NCBI GenBank assembly: GCA_030041475.1
Contig: JASHNU010000012.1
Location: 1 to 64,000, forward strand
From: Candidatus Sulfotelmatobacter sp.
Lineage (GTDB): Bacteria; Acidobacteriota; Terriglobia; Terriglobales; Acidobacteriaceae
DNA length: 64,000 nucleotides
Direction of reading: 5' to 3'
Positions 1 through 7,483 of the stretch are shown here, piece by piece. The position numbers and the translations under genes are program-made. A model generated the notes under the pieces. That model was not told where the DNA came from and searched no databases. It saw only the letters and a program-made list of their open reading frames with translations. Position 1 is the first letter of the stretch. Each line of letters opens with the position of its first letter.

Positions 1-116
1 ACGCGCAGTTGGAGCGCGCGATCCAGGAAGTGATGAAGCAGATCGAGGCCAATCCGAAGAAGCTGCCGCCGCGTCCTCCGGATCTACCGGCATATCCGGA
101 AGGGCCGGCAATGTAG
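1..116 (+). CDS. C-terminal fragment of an unidentified protein (possibly tricorn-like/S41 peptidase)
   Basis: The frame is open from base 3 to a TAG at 114-116 and gives the last 37 residues of a protein whose start lies outside the window. The tail is a charged helix (AQLERAIQEVMKQIEANPKK) followed by a proline-rich end (PPRPPDLPAYP). This helix-plus-PPRPP ending resembles the C-terminus of tricorn-like proteases, but that is recall from a short stretch and weak evidence. No catalytic residue is visible. Confidence 0.5.
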   Translation, partial: AQLERAIQEVMKQIEANPKKLPPRPPDLPAYPEGPAM

Positions 117-267
117 GTCAACGGTTTGGGAAGGGCACGGCTTTAGCTGTGCCCGTGCTTTACCCGTGCCCGCGAAAGAGCGCCCAGTTGCTTTTGGCTG
201 GCGCAGCGCTTCCAGCGCTGCGATGAGGCTTCTCCTCTCAGGAGCGGGGTTCAGCCCCTGAGGGGAC
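117..267. repeat. Intergenic region with three consecutive hairpins
   Basis: Between two convergent genes there are three inverted repeats: 133-142 with 145-154 (10 bp, one G-U pair), a perfect 9-bp pair 202-210 with 214-222, and 234-242 with 258-266 (8 of 9 bp). The last lies directly behind the ssb stop on the minus strand and could help end that transcript, although there is no long T-run. Similar GC-rich hairpins recur in other gaps of this window. Confidence 0.55.
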
Positions 268-741
268 TTAGAACGGAATATCTTCGTCCGTGATGGGCCC
301 GGCGCCGGCTGGCTCCGGCTCCGGAGTGCGCTGATCGAAATTATTCCCGCCGCTTGCGGCCGCTCCGCGTGAGCTACCAGCATAATCGGCGCCGCCCTCG
401 CCGCGTCCGCCGAGCAGGATCAAGTCGCTGGCTACGACTTCGGTCATGTATTTCTTCTGGCCGGTCTGCTTGTCGTCCCAGGAGCGGGTCTGCAGGCGCC
501 CCTCAATGTAGACCTTGCCGCCCTTCTTCAGATATTCACCGGCAATTTCCGCCAGCCGCTGCCAGAGGACCACGTTATGCCACTCGGTGCGATCCTGCCA
601 TTCGCCGGACTTGTCTTTGAAGCGCTCGTTGGTGGCGATGGTCAGCTTGGCCACGGGCGTGCCCTGCGGCGTGTATTTGATTTCAGGATCTTTCCCCAGA
701 TTGCCGATCAACTGAACGCGATTGAGACTTTTTCCCGCCAT
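268..741 (-). CDS. ssb: Single-stranded DNA-binding protein
   Basis: A 157-residue SSB that coats single-stranded DNA in replication, recombination and repair. The N-terminal OB fold (about residues 5-110) carries the family motifs [27 protein letters not shown] and [10 protein letters not shown] glycine-rich linker follows, and the acidic tip DEDIPF is the peptide that docks partner proteins. Length is normal for bacterial SSB. The ATG has AAGGAG about 8 bases upstream. It stands alone, convergent with the truncated gene to its left; a possible -10 (TATAGT on the minus strand) lies near 766-771. Confidence 0.97.
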   Translation of the reverse strand: MAGKSLNRVQLIGNLGKDPEIKYTPQGTPVAKLTIATNERFKDKSGEWQDRTEWHNVVLWQRLAEIAGEYLKKGGKVYIEGRLQTRSWDDKQTGQKKYMTEVVASDLILLGGRGEGGADYAGSSRGAAASGGNNFDQRTPEPEPAGAGPITDEDIPF

Positions 742-875
742 GTCGGTGCTCCTTGTTTGCGGACACTATAGCAGAATGAGGCCGGTGGATAGCTGGGATA
801 CATCGCCGCAAGCGCCGCGGAGTATCATTTTGGGCGGGGGCTGTCTGGGGGATGCAAGGTTCTCAGGAGAGCTCT

Positions 876-1529
876 ATGTCTTGCGTTCCTGCTCGATTCC
901 GCGTTTGGCTCGTCGGAAGTTGGCTGGTTTTCGCGCTCGCCAGCTTATTGGCTTTGTCCGGCTGCTGGGTTGAGTCGATTAATGGACTTGACGAGGGAGA
1001 ATTCCTGGGTCCTCCAGACCATGACCGCACATCTGAGCCAGCACTCGTCGGGACGTGGACAATGCAGGAAGAAAAGTGCGCGGTTACGATCAACATCACC
1101 GCCGGAAAGGATGAGTACACGTGGCGGGAAATCGCTGAAGGCGAGGGTTGCGCCGATAACGGCGGGAAAAAAGAAGCCTACTATATCAGCACAGCCTACA
1201 AGCTCGACAACCACCTGTTCCTTGATCTCACTGCCCGATCTGAAGATGTATGCGACAGCTGCCGCCCTATGCACTCGATCTTCCTGGCACACCTCGACAA
1301 GGATTCATTGACGATGGCTGCCATCGATTCCGACTGGCTTGGCAAAGCGCGGAAAGCGGGTACCCTGACTCTGTCTACGCTGAGCAACGACACGGACGTC
1401 ATCACTGCGACACCAGCAGAATTGAAGGCGTTCTGCCGCAAATATGCCGACGACAAGGAAGCCTTCAAACCCCTCCCGGATTTCGTGCTCAAACGAAAAA
1501 ATGAAAGCAGCATGTCCAAGGGTAGCTAA
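876..1529 (+). CDS. Hypothetical lipoprotein
   Basis: A 217-residue protein of unknown function. I start it at the ATG at 876 because AGGAGA at 865-870 is well placed; an in-frame ATG at 852 lacks a site. The N-terminus is a lipoprotein signal: a hydrophobic helix ending in the lipobox LSGC, with the lipidated cysteine near residue 30. The mature part has several scattered cysteines (for example VCDSC) that could form disulfides in the periplasm. No known domain was recognised. It is followed 46 bases later by a ferredoxin gene with its own promoter. Confidence 0.8.
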   Translation: MSCVPARFRVWLVGSWLVFALASLLALSGCWVESINGLDEGEFLGPPDHDRTSEPALVGTWTMQEEKCAVTINITAGKDEYTWREIAEGEGCADNGGKKEAYYISTAYKLDNHLFLDLTARSEDVCDSCRPMHSIFLAHLDKDSLTMAAIDSDWLGKARKAGTLTLSTLSNDTDVITATPAELKAFCRKYADDKEAFKPLPDFVLKRKNESSMSKGS

Positions 1530-1559
1530 AGCCGGGAGCCAATAGCGAAGGGCCGTCTT

Positions 1560-1568
1560 TGTTATAAT
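1560..1568 (+). promoter_or_regulatory. Extended -10 promoter for the ferredoxin gene (possible leaderless start)
   Basis: The sequence TGTTATAAT is a perfect extended -10 element (TGn plus TATAAT at 1563-1568). The start codon of the ferredoxin is only 7 bases downstream, so transcription would begin at or next to the ATG. No Shine-Dalgarno sequence lies between, which fits a leaderless mRNA. No convincing -35 is visible, as is usual for extended -10 promoters. Confidence 0.55.
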
Positions 1569-1575
1569 CCCCTTC

Positions 1576-1956
1576 ATGCCGCCTGCACCCGGAGCCACAA
1601 AGGCCGTCGGGATGGTTCCCGACGAGCTCAAGTTTGAACCGAAGTCCAAGGGCTTGGCCACGCCGCGCAAGAAGAAGCCAAAAGAACTGGCAGTCATCAC
1701 CGAGTGCTGCACCGGATGCGCCGGCTCGCCTGCCTGCGTCGAATACTGCCCGGTCGAAGACTGCATGTTCTGGGTGCCTGACGAGGACAATCCGCCGTTC
1801 GGACGCATTCAGATCGACCCCATCCTGTGCATCGGCTGCAAGAAGTGCCTGAGCAAAGGTCCTGACGGCTGTTTCCTCGACGGCTGTCCCTGGGACGCCA
1901 TCGTCATGGTGGACATCGCAGAAGTGGAAAAAGAAGTCGGCCCGATGGCGATCTAG
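1576..1956 (+). CDS. 4Fe-4S ferredoxin-like protein
   Basis: A 126-residue soluble electron carrier. About 40 basic, proline-rich residues precede a ferredoxin fold with two cysteine clusters. The first is spaced unusually (CCTGCAGSPACVEYCPVEDC) and the second is CIGCKKC followed by CFLDGCPWDA, giving enough cysteines for two 4Fe-4S clusters. The extra residues between cysteines set it apart from standard 2[4Fe-4S] ferredoxins. It is a single gene, probably leaderless. Its partner is unknown; the low-potential 2-oxoacid oxidoreductase in this window has its own ferredoxin. Confidence 0.85.
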   Translation: MPPAPGATKAVGMVPDELKFEPKSKGLATPRKKKPKELAVITECCTGCAGSPACVEYCPVEDCMFWVPDEDNPPFGRIQIDPILCIGCKKCLSKGPDGCFLDGCPWDAIVMVDIAEVEKEVGPMAI

Positions 1957-2109
1957 GCCAGCTCCCAGCTTTCGGCGGCGTTTACCAAGAGCCATCCTAA
2001 CTAAGCCCCTGGGTTCGCCCGGGAATGCGGCCTGAACTTGACCGCTGAGCTTGCCGGGAGTATCTTTGCCTTTTCTTCCCCTCGTACGATCAGGAGGTCG
2101 CACAGCATT

Positions 2110-2487
2110 ATGAACGCAGAACGCCTCCATGCGATTGTCAAGGCACTGAAGCAGGAAATGGACGGAAATGGGCTGCCATCGAAGCTCCAAAACCTTATCA
2201 GCGGAATTCGTTCGGTCGTTCAGGCACCCAACGCGCAGAACCAGAACAACCTCGCTTCCTATCGCAACGACATGTACCAAGCACTGGCGAATTCGGACAG
2301 TGACCATTTCAGCCCCGCTTGGCGACAAACACTAAAGGAGATTGGCGGGGAGGAATTCTTTGGTGCCACACTAAAGGAGAAAATTGAGACTACCCTCGCC
2401 GCTAATCAGATGACTCCGAACGTCGCGGCTGACGAGCTCGAACCCCTGCGCCAGCGCATGGAGAGCTTTCGGAACGCCCTCAACTAA
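2110..2487 (+). CDS. N-terminal part of an interrupted gene of unknown function
   Basis: A 125-residue open frame starting at the ATG at 2110, with AGGAGG about 12 bases upstream; an earlier in-frame start at 2038 has no site. The product is mostly helical and polar (MNAERLHAIVKALKQEMDG at the start). It ends at TAA 2485-2487, but the same frame stays open beyond that stop for 22 codons and runs into the next frame, and the bridging residues look like normal protein. I therefore read this as the first third of a gene of about 386 codons broken by one nonsense codon. Function unknown. Confidence 0.7.
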   Translation: MNAERLHAIVKALKQEMDGNGLPSKLQNLISGIRSVVQAPNAQNQNNLASYRNDMYQALANSDSDHFSPAWRQTLKEIGGEEFFGATLKEKIETTLAANQMTPNVAADELEPLRQRMESFRNALN

Positions 2488-2556
2488 GCAACGTCAGCTT
2501 TCAACACCTTCGGGGTAAGTGACGAGAAGCTAGAGCCGGGCGAGTGCGAAATCGGC

Positions 2557-3270
2557 ATGCTCATTCCGAGAGGCGAAGTCGACAATCAACTGGTCAGCTT
2601 CGCAAACGAACTGAAGGAGCTGAGCTTCATACTGAACCAATTCTCGGAGGTCGCCACCGGCGCCCCGGACAGTCTGGAAATAAAGACGATCTCCTCCACA
2701 GACCTGCTTGTCTATTTGAACGCTGGAATACCCTTCGGTGCCTGCCTAGCCGTAGCAATCGAGCGCATCGTCGCCTTATACAAAAGCCTGCTCGAAATCC
2801 GGAAACTCCAGGTCGACATTCGGAAGCAGGGCGTTCCCGACGACGCGACCAAGGGCATCGAGGAGTACGCGAACCGACACATGGAAGAAGGGATAGAGAA
2901 GCTTTCCGTCGAGATCATCAGCGAGTTCTACAAGGGCAAAGACGGAGGCAGGAGGAACGAGCTGACGAGTGCGATAAAAATATCCCTGAACAGGATCGCG
3001 AATAGAATCGATCGCGGCTATAACATTGAGGTCCGCTGCGAACCGCCGGCGACGAATGACCCGAAGGCGCAGAGCGACGAAATGAAAACCGCCGTCTCCC
3101 AGGTCCTGGCGGCCTCGTCCAATATGCAGTTCCTGAAGCTTGAGGGGAGACCCCTCCTGCGGCTTCCGGAGAAACGAGACGAGTCCGAGCATCGGCAAAC
3201 CAACAGGCCGAAATCTAAGCCGCGACGTAGGTCCACGCCGCCCGGTCCAACAGGCGCACCCCAAAGCTAG
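2557..3270 (+). CDS. C-terminal part of the interrupted gene of unknown function
   Basis: A 237-residue open frame in the same reading frame as the preceding one, separated by the TAA at 2485-2487. The ATG at 2557 has no ribosome-binding site, so independent translation is doubtful. About residues 45-75 form a hydrophobic helix (YLNAGIPFGACLAVAIERIV) followed by a charged helix, and the end is basic and proline-rich. A similar arrangement occurs in uncharacterised bacterial proteins I cannot name. Its stop overlaps the stop of the convergent HEAT-repeat gene by 4 bases. Confidence 0.65.
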   Translation: MLIPRGEVDNQLVSFANELKELSFILNQFSEVATGAPDSLEIKTISSTDLLVYLNAGIPFGACLAVAIERIVALYKSLLEIRKLQVDIRKQGVPDDATKGIEEYANRHMEEGIEKLSVEIISEFYKGKDGGRRNELTSAIKISLNRIANRIDRGYNIEVRCEPPATNDPKAQSDEMKTAVSQVLAASSNMQFLKLEGRPLLRLPEKRDESEHRQTNRPKSKPRRRSTPPGPTGAPQS

Positions 3271-4175
3271 CCTCCCGCCCTCGCCCGTATCGCCTTCTCC
3301 GTCTCGATCGCCTGATTCCGCACATCATTCGAAATATCTGGCAGGTCGCGCTCGTAAGGACGAATCGCGTCGAGATCGTCTATCTGCCCGATGAGATACA
3401 GCGCGCGTAGCGCTTCCCACACCTGTTGGGCGTCCGGATCGACCACGACAACTTCCGCACCCACGGCCACGTTGGCGCCAGCCTGAGCAATCGAGCGACT
3501 GCGCCCGGGAATCGGCGAACGGATTTCGATCATCTGGCCACTTGCGTCTCGCAACTTCGCCAGCAAGCCTCCCTGATGAACCGCCGTGCCGGGGCGGTCG
3601 GAGTCAACGATTCGGCCGCTCACGGGCGCGGTGATGCGTGCAGGTTGCAACAATGCCACAATCTGCGGGCGTCCCGTTGCGTCGCCGAAACGCACCAGCG
3701 ACAGCGCCGCGTTGCCGCGAACCATGGGAGAAGAATCGGCGAGCATTTTCAGGAGAGCGTCGTGAAATCCCACGGCCGACGTGTCTTGTCCCATGACCCA
3801 TGCATCGGTGTTACGTACTTCTTCCACCGGGTACGCCGCCAGTCGCAACAAATCCGGATACCACCGTTTCACCGCCGCGTCGCCGCGTGCCATATTGTTT
3901 TGCCCCGTATTGTTTTGCCCCATGCGCTCGCTGATCTGCACCAGAGCCTGCTGAATGTGCCGCGGCTTTTTGTCGTCATGCAGATATTCGTTCAACTGTT
4001 GGTCGGTGAGATGCCGCCCGAACCACGTGTTCCACCAGAACAGAAACGGCATGAGGACGATCAGCCAGCCGGTTGCGAAGAACAGAATCTTCTGCGTGCG
4101 CGACACGCCGCGCTTGGAGGCGGCCTGCGGCACTTCGACCGAATCGGGTTGGACTATGTTTGAGTTCGCCGACAT
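3267..4175 (-). CDS. Membrane-anchored HEAT-repeat protein with an inserted lipoyl/biotinyl-like domain
   Basis: A 302-residue protein with one membrane helix (about 29-48) after a short cytoplasmic tail. Helical HEAT-type repeats lie at about 100-178 (including DSSPMVRGNAALSLVRFGDA) and again at 250-298. Between them, about 179-247, is a beta-rich segment (ITAPVSGRIV, then GAEVVVVDP) with the hammerhead pattern of lipoyl/biotinyl and HlyD-type domains, but the turn has PIPGR where a modified lysine would sit, so it is probably not modified. It closes the minus-strand respiratory gene block and may serve complex assembly; this is inference. Confidence 0.75.
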   Translation of the reverse strand: MSANSNIVQPDSVEVPQAASKRGVSRTQKILFFATGWLIVLMPFLFWWNTWFGRHLTDQQLNEYLHDDKKPRHIQQALVQISERMGQNNTGQNNMARGDAAVKRWYPDLLRLAAYPVEEVRNTDAWVMGQDTSAVGFHDALLKMLADSSPMVRGNAALSLVRFGDATGRPQIVALLQPARITAPVSGRIVDSDRPGTAVHQGGLLAKLRDASGQMIEIRSPIPGRSRSIAQAGANVAVGAEVVVVDPDAQQVWEALRALYLIGQIDDLDAIRPYERDLPDISNDVRNQAIETEKAIRARAGG

Positions 4176-4244
4176 AAATGATTATTCGATCATAGAGGCC
4201 GTAGAAATTTCTGATCCAAACCCAAGGTCCCTCGACTTCGCTGA

Positions 4245-4340
4245 GTCCTCCACGTGCGGAGGACCCAGCTCCGCTCGGAATGACAAGAATTGAATGTCCA
4301 AGTCGAGCTGCGCTCGACCCGACAGCCGAGGGCGGCTGTC
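4245..4340. repeat. Intergenic palindrome cluster (three hairpins)
   Basis: Three perfect short palindromes lie in a row: GTCCTCC 4245-4251 with GGAGGAC 4258-4264; GTCGAGC 4302-4308 with GCTCGAC 4312-4318; GACAGCCG 4321-4328 with CGGCTGTC 4333-4340. A CGGAATGACA motif sits between the first and second. The last two palindromes occur again, in reversed order, at 13800-13838, which marks them as a dispersed repeat rather than a gene-specific signal. They lie in the 180-base gap between two minus-strand genes. Confidence 0.65.
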
Positions 4341-4355
4341 GCTATACGTTTCTTC

Positions 4356-4622
4356 TCAATCTTCCACATCGGCATCGAGGACACGCTCCTGCTCCAGATA
4401 GTGCGACATGGCATACTGCGCCAGAAGCGGCGTCTGCAGCCGGATTTCAGCGCCGATCCATTCGCCCTTGCCGTGTGGCGCTTCGGGAGCGTGATTGTGG
4501 GTGCTACTGCCGTATTGCGGCCCGAAATCCGCGGATTGAATCTGATCGAACTGATTGATCTCGCGCCAGGCGGCATCGCCCACGGTGCCAGAGACATCAA
4601 TCTTTAGTCTTAGCGTCGACAT
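4356..4622 (-). CDS. Small hypothetical protein
   Basis: An 88-residue protein starting at an internal ATG (MSTLRLKIDVSG), three codons after an earlier ATG at 4631. It is acidic at the end (LDADVED), contains a histidine-containing middle (STHNHAPEAPHG), and has no signal peptide or membrane helix. I prefer this frame over the overlapping plus-strand frames because its composition is balanced while theirs are arginine- and serine-rich. It is inside the minus-strand block but is flanked by repeats on both sides. Function unknown. Confidence 0.5.
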   Translation of the reverse strand: MSTLRLKIDVSGTVGDAAWREINQFDQIQSADFGPQYGSSTHNHAPEAPHGKGEWIGAEIRLQTPLLAQYAMSHYLEQERVLDADVED

Positions 4623-4640
4623 AAAAAGCAAAATCTAACA

Positions 4641-4707
4641 GGGAGGCACGGAGGCCCGGAGAGAACCAATTCGATGACTTTTCTCCGTGTCTCTATGACT
4701 CCGTGGT
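4641..4707. repeat. Imperfect inverted repeat (CACGGAG type)
   Basis: The left arm (4641-4664, containing GGCACGGAGGCCCGGAGAG) and right arm (4681-4707, containing CTCCGTGTCTC and ACTCCGTGGT) are imperfect reverse complements around a 16-base centre. It fills most of the gap before the DUF420 gene. The composition is that of a dispersed intergenic repeat; no coding potential was seen. Confidence 0.5.
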
Positions 4708-4722
4708 AGAAGCTTTCTCTCA

Positions 4723-5202
4723 CTAGCTGTGCGGAAACCACTGGTACAGCATGAAGTACACGATCACGCCCGTGACAGAAACATACATCCACAGCGGCCA
4801 CGTCCACTTGGCGATGGCGCGATGCTTGTCGTAGCGGGCTTTGAGCCCTCGGTTTAAAGTCACAATCGCCATGGGAACAATCACAATGGCCAAAGTGACG
4901 TGAGAAATAAGAATCGAGAAATAAACCGGCCGCGACCACCCCTCGCCGAGAAATCGAATATTGCCGACCTCGAAGTGAAAGAACAAATAGCAGCACAGGA
5001 ACAGCGCAGAGGCGACCATGGCCGCGATCATGCAGGCGCGATGAGCGGTGATGCGGCCTTTGGCGATGAACAAGCGGCCCGCGAGCAGCAACACGGCGCT
5101 GGTTCCGTTCAAAGTTGCGTTGAGGGCAGGGAAGTAGGCGAATTGTTCAGGGATTGACGTTCCAAGAATCCAATTTTCGACCATCCAATTTGTCACGATC
5201 AA
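4723..5202 (-). CDS. DUF420 family membrane protein
   Basis: A 159-residue integral membrane protein with four or five hydrophobic helices (for example TLNGTSAVLLLAGRLFIA, MIAAMVASALFLCCYLFF and MYVSVTGVIVYFMLYQWF). It matches DUF420 (YozB-like), a family usually found beside cytochrome oxidase and heme A genes and thought to help their assembly. The TTG at 5202 is used because GAGG lies 8 bases upstream; an ATG at 5184 is an alternative. It begins 10 bases after the ABC permease gene, so the two are very likely co-transcribed, consistent with a role in respiratory complex biogenesis. Confidence 0.85.
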   Translation of the reverse strand: MIVTNWMVENWILGTSIPEQFAYFPALNATLNGTSAVLLLAGRLFIAKGRITAHRACMIAAMVASALFLCCYLFFHFEVGNIRFLGEGWSRPVYFSILISHVTLAIVIVPMAIVTLNRGLKARYDKHRAIAKWTWPLWMYVSVTGVIVYFMLYQWFPHS

Positions 5203-5212
5203 GCGGCAAGCC

Positions 5213-6043
5213 TCATCTGGGAGAGGATTGGGTACGGCGGTTGGCCATCAGGAAAGCGAGTGCGAACATGACGAGCGAAAACAGTACCAGAGTCGCCATG
5301 GCTGAGGACAGCGGAAAACTCGTTTCCGCGCCGGGATAGAGCAGGGCGCGGAGCGCCTCCACCCCGTACGTGAGCGGGTTCACGTACATGATGGCGCGAA
5401 TCCATCCGGAGGCGCCGCTAAGTGGAAACAGCGCGCCGGAAAGCAGCCAGAGCGGAATTAGGAACAGATTCACGATGCCGTGAAAAGCCTGTGACGAATC
5501 CATCGGCCAGGCGATGGCAAAACCGAGAGCGGTCAAGGCGAACGAAATCAGGAAGACCACCAGCGCAACCAGCAGCACGCGCACGGGATCGAGGTGCACC
5601 CCGGCAAAGGGCGCAAAGATCAGGAAGATCATTCCCTGAAGTGCGGAAAGCGTCGTTCCTCCCAGCACTTTGCCCAGCACAATCGCGGAGCGTGGTACCG
5701 GTGCGACCAGCACGGACAGGAGGAAACCCTCCTTGCGATCTTCAATTACGGACATCATAGTGAAGATCGAAGTGAAGAGAACGATCATGATTAGCGCGCC
5801 AGGATAAAAATAGTCCAGATAGTGCTGCTGTCCCGGCCCGCCGCCGGAACGAAACGATGTGCCGAAACCGGAGCCAATCACGAGCCAGAACACCAGCGGC
5901 GAGGCGAGCACCCCAACCACGCGCGTCGTTTGGCGGTAGAAGCGGACGACCTCGCGCAGCCATAGCGTGAACGCCGGCAAGAATACTCCGGTCGTTGCCT
6001 GCGGAATCACTGGCCGCGCCATGGTTGTGACTTGAGTCGCCAT
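5213..6043 (-). CDS. ABC-2 type transporter permease
   Basis: A 276-residue permease with six predicted membrane helices and the ABC-2 fold (VVGVLASPLVFWLVIGSGFG early, then FYPGALIMIVLFTSIFTMMS, and GIVNLFLIPLWLLSGALFPL near the end). It forms the membrane part of an exporter whose ATPase is encoded upstream at 6335-7342. Gaps of 2 bases to the preceding small membrane protein and 10 bases to the DUF420 gene indicate one operon. The substrate is unknown; the position between heme A synthase and DUF420 suggests a task in oxidase or haem-protein maturation (inference). Confidence 0.92.
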   Translation of the reverse strand: MATQVTTMARPVIPQATTGVFLPAFTLWLREVVRFYRQTTRVVGVLASPLVFWLVIGSGFGTSFRSGGGPGQQHYLDYFYPGALIMIVLFTSIFTMMSVIEDRKEGFLLSVLVAPVPRSAIVLGKVLGGTTLSALQGMIFLIFAPFAGVHLDPVRVLLVALVVFLISFALTALGFAIAWPMDSSQAFHGIVNLFLIPLWLLSGALFPLSGASGWIRAIMYVNPLTYGVEALRALLYPGAETSFPLSSAMATLVLFSLVMFALAFLMANRRTQSSPR

Positions 6044-6045
6044 AG

Positions 6046-6315
6046 TTAACTTGCCTTCGCGGCCGGCGCCTTGGTCGATTCTCTAGATTTCTTCGGCAGC
6101 AATCCTTGGTCACGCGCCTCCCAGAAGGCGTTCAACAGAAAACAGGCTGAGAGCATGAGCAGAATCAAGCTCATGAACAGTCCGTCGACGGTGGCGGCCG
6201 GCGGCCACAAGGTCAACATTCCATTGGCAAGAATCCAGCCCACGCCCAGCAACGGGACAATGCCGAGCACCAGAGACAGAACCAGGATCATCAGACGCAA
6301 GCTACCTCCTGCCAT
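6046..6315 (-). CDS. Small two-helix membrane protein of the ABC exporter operon
   Basis: An 89-residue protein with two or three hydrophobic segments (LMILVLSLVLGIVPLLGVGW and LFMSLILLMLSACFLLNAFW) and a basic, alanine-rich C-terminal tail. It lies between the ATPase and permease genes, 19 bases after the former and 2 before the latter, so it is almost certainly co-expressed with them. No named family was recognised. It may be an accessory subunit of the exporter. Confidence 0.8.
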   Translation of the reverse strand: MAGGSLRLMILVLSLVLGIVPLLGVGWILANGMLTLWPPAATVDGLFMSLILLMLSACFLLNAFWEARDQGLLPKKSRESTKAPAAKAS

Positions 6316-6334
6316 TCAAGTTCCATCCTCCAAT

Positions 6335-7342
6335 TCAATTCGCCACAGAATTTTCTTCGCCGCCCTCGCTCCAGAACTTGTGACCGGTGCGGTGGATGAA
6401 CACATCCTCCAGCGCCGGCTTGCTCACGGAAATTGCCTGAATCTCTCCGGGGAAGGCCTCGACCACATCGGGGACGAAACGATGGCCGCCCTCCTGTTCA
6501 ATGCGGACCTGATTTCCCAGCACGGTCGTCTCGACGTGAAAGCGCGCCCGAATGCGGTCCGCGAGCAAACCAGCGTCGCGCGCAGCATCCAACAGGATGA
6601 CGTCGCCACCAATTTCGCTCTTCAGTTCCGCCGGCGTCCCCAATGCCACCAGGTTGCCCTCACTCATGATGGCCAGGCGGTCGCAGCGCTCGGCCTCTTC
6701 CATAAGATGAGTCGTAACCAGCACGGAAACGTGCTCTTCGTCGCGCAGAATCTGCAAGTATTGCCACAGGTCGCGACGCGCTCCGGGATCGAGACCGGTG
6801 GTGGGTTCGTCGAGCAGCAAGACACCGGGGCGATGCAGCAGGCCCTTGGCCAGTTCGATGCGCCGCTGCATTCCGCCGGAGAAAGTTTCGACTCGCTCCT
6901 TGGCCCGGTCCGCCAATCCCACGCGTGCCAGAATCTCACCCACGCGGCGTTTCAGCAGCGCTCCGCGCAGGCCATACAAATGTCCCTGATGCCAGAGGTT
7001 TTCGTAAGCCGTGAGTTTGGGGTCGATGCTTTGTGCCTGAAAAACTACGCCGATCTCGCGCCGCACGCTGGCGGAATCCTGTGCCGCATCGAATCCCATT
7101 ACCAGCGCCTTGCCGGATGTCGGAATCATTAGCGTCGAGAGAATGCGGAACAGTGTAGTCTTCCCGCTGCCGTTGGGGCCGAGCAAGCCGAAGAGTTCGG
7201 CAGGACGCACTTCGAAGGAGACGCCGTTGAGCGCGGTGCGGCTTTCGTAGCGATGAACCAAATTGTGTACGGAAATGTTGGGCGCCGACGCGCGTTCCGT
7301 CTCCGATCCGCGATCTGCGAGCGCAGCGACTCTGGTGACCAA
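6335..7342 (-). CDS. ABC transporter ATP-binding protein
   Basis: A 335-residue ATPase of the ABC-2 drug/polysaccharide exporter type. Walker A GPNGSGKTT (about 55-63), Q-loop in VVFQAQSIDP, signature FSGGMQRR, Walker B VLLLDEPTTGLD and the switch histidine in TTHLMEEAE are all present. The last 90 residues form the extra C-terminal domain of this subfamily (ALEDVFIHRTGHKFW). The start is TTG at 7342, supported by AGGGGA about 7 bases upstream. It drives the permease at 5213-6043 and is the first gene after heme A synthase on the minus strand. Confidence 0.93.
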   Translation of the reverse strand: MVTRVAALADRGSETERASAPNISVHNLVHRYESRTALNGVSFEVRPAELFGLLGPNGSGKTTLFRILSTLMIPTSGKALVMGFDAAQDSASVRREIGVVFQAQSIDPKLTAYENLWHQGHLYGLRGALLKRRVGEILARVGLADRAKERVETFSGGMQRRIELAKGLLHRPGVLLLDEPTTGLDPGARRDLWQYLQILRDEEHVSVLVTTHLMEEAERCDRLAIMSEGNLVALGTPAELKSEIGGDVILLDAARDAGLLADRIRARFHVETTVLGNQVRIEQEGGHRFVPDVVEAFPGEIQAISVSKPALEDVFIHRTGHKFWSEGGEENSVAN

Positions 7343-7483
7343 AAGCGTTCCCCTGGGACTGTTACCAGTTTACGACATCACGGAATTTCGCACGAGAAGT
7401 CGCGTACTCGCTGGAATAACACCGCCCGTGCCAAGAAGTTGCCTGAAATGCCTCGAGGGGCGTGGCGTTCAAAGAGGGCAGCG

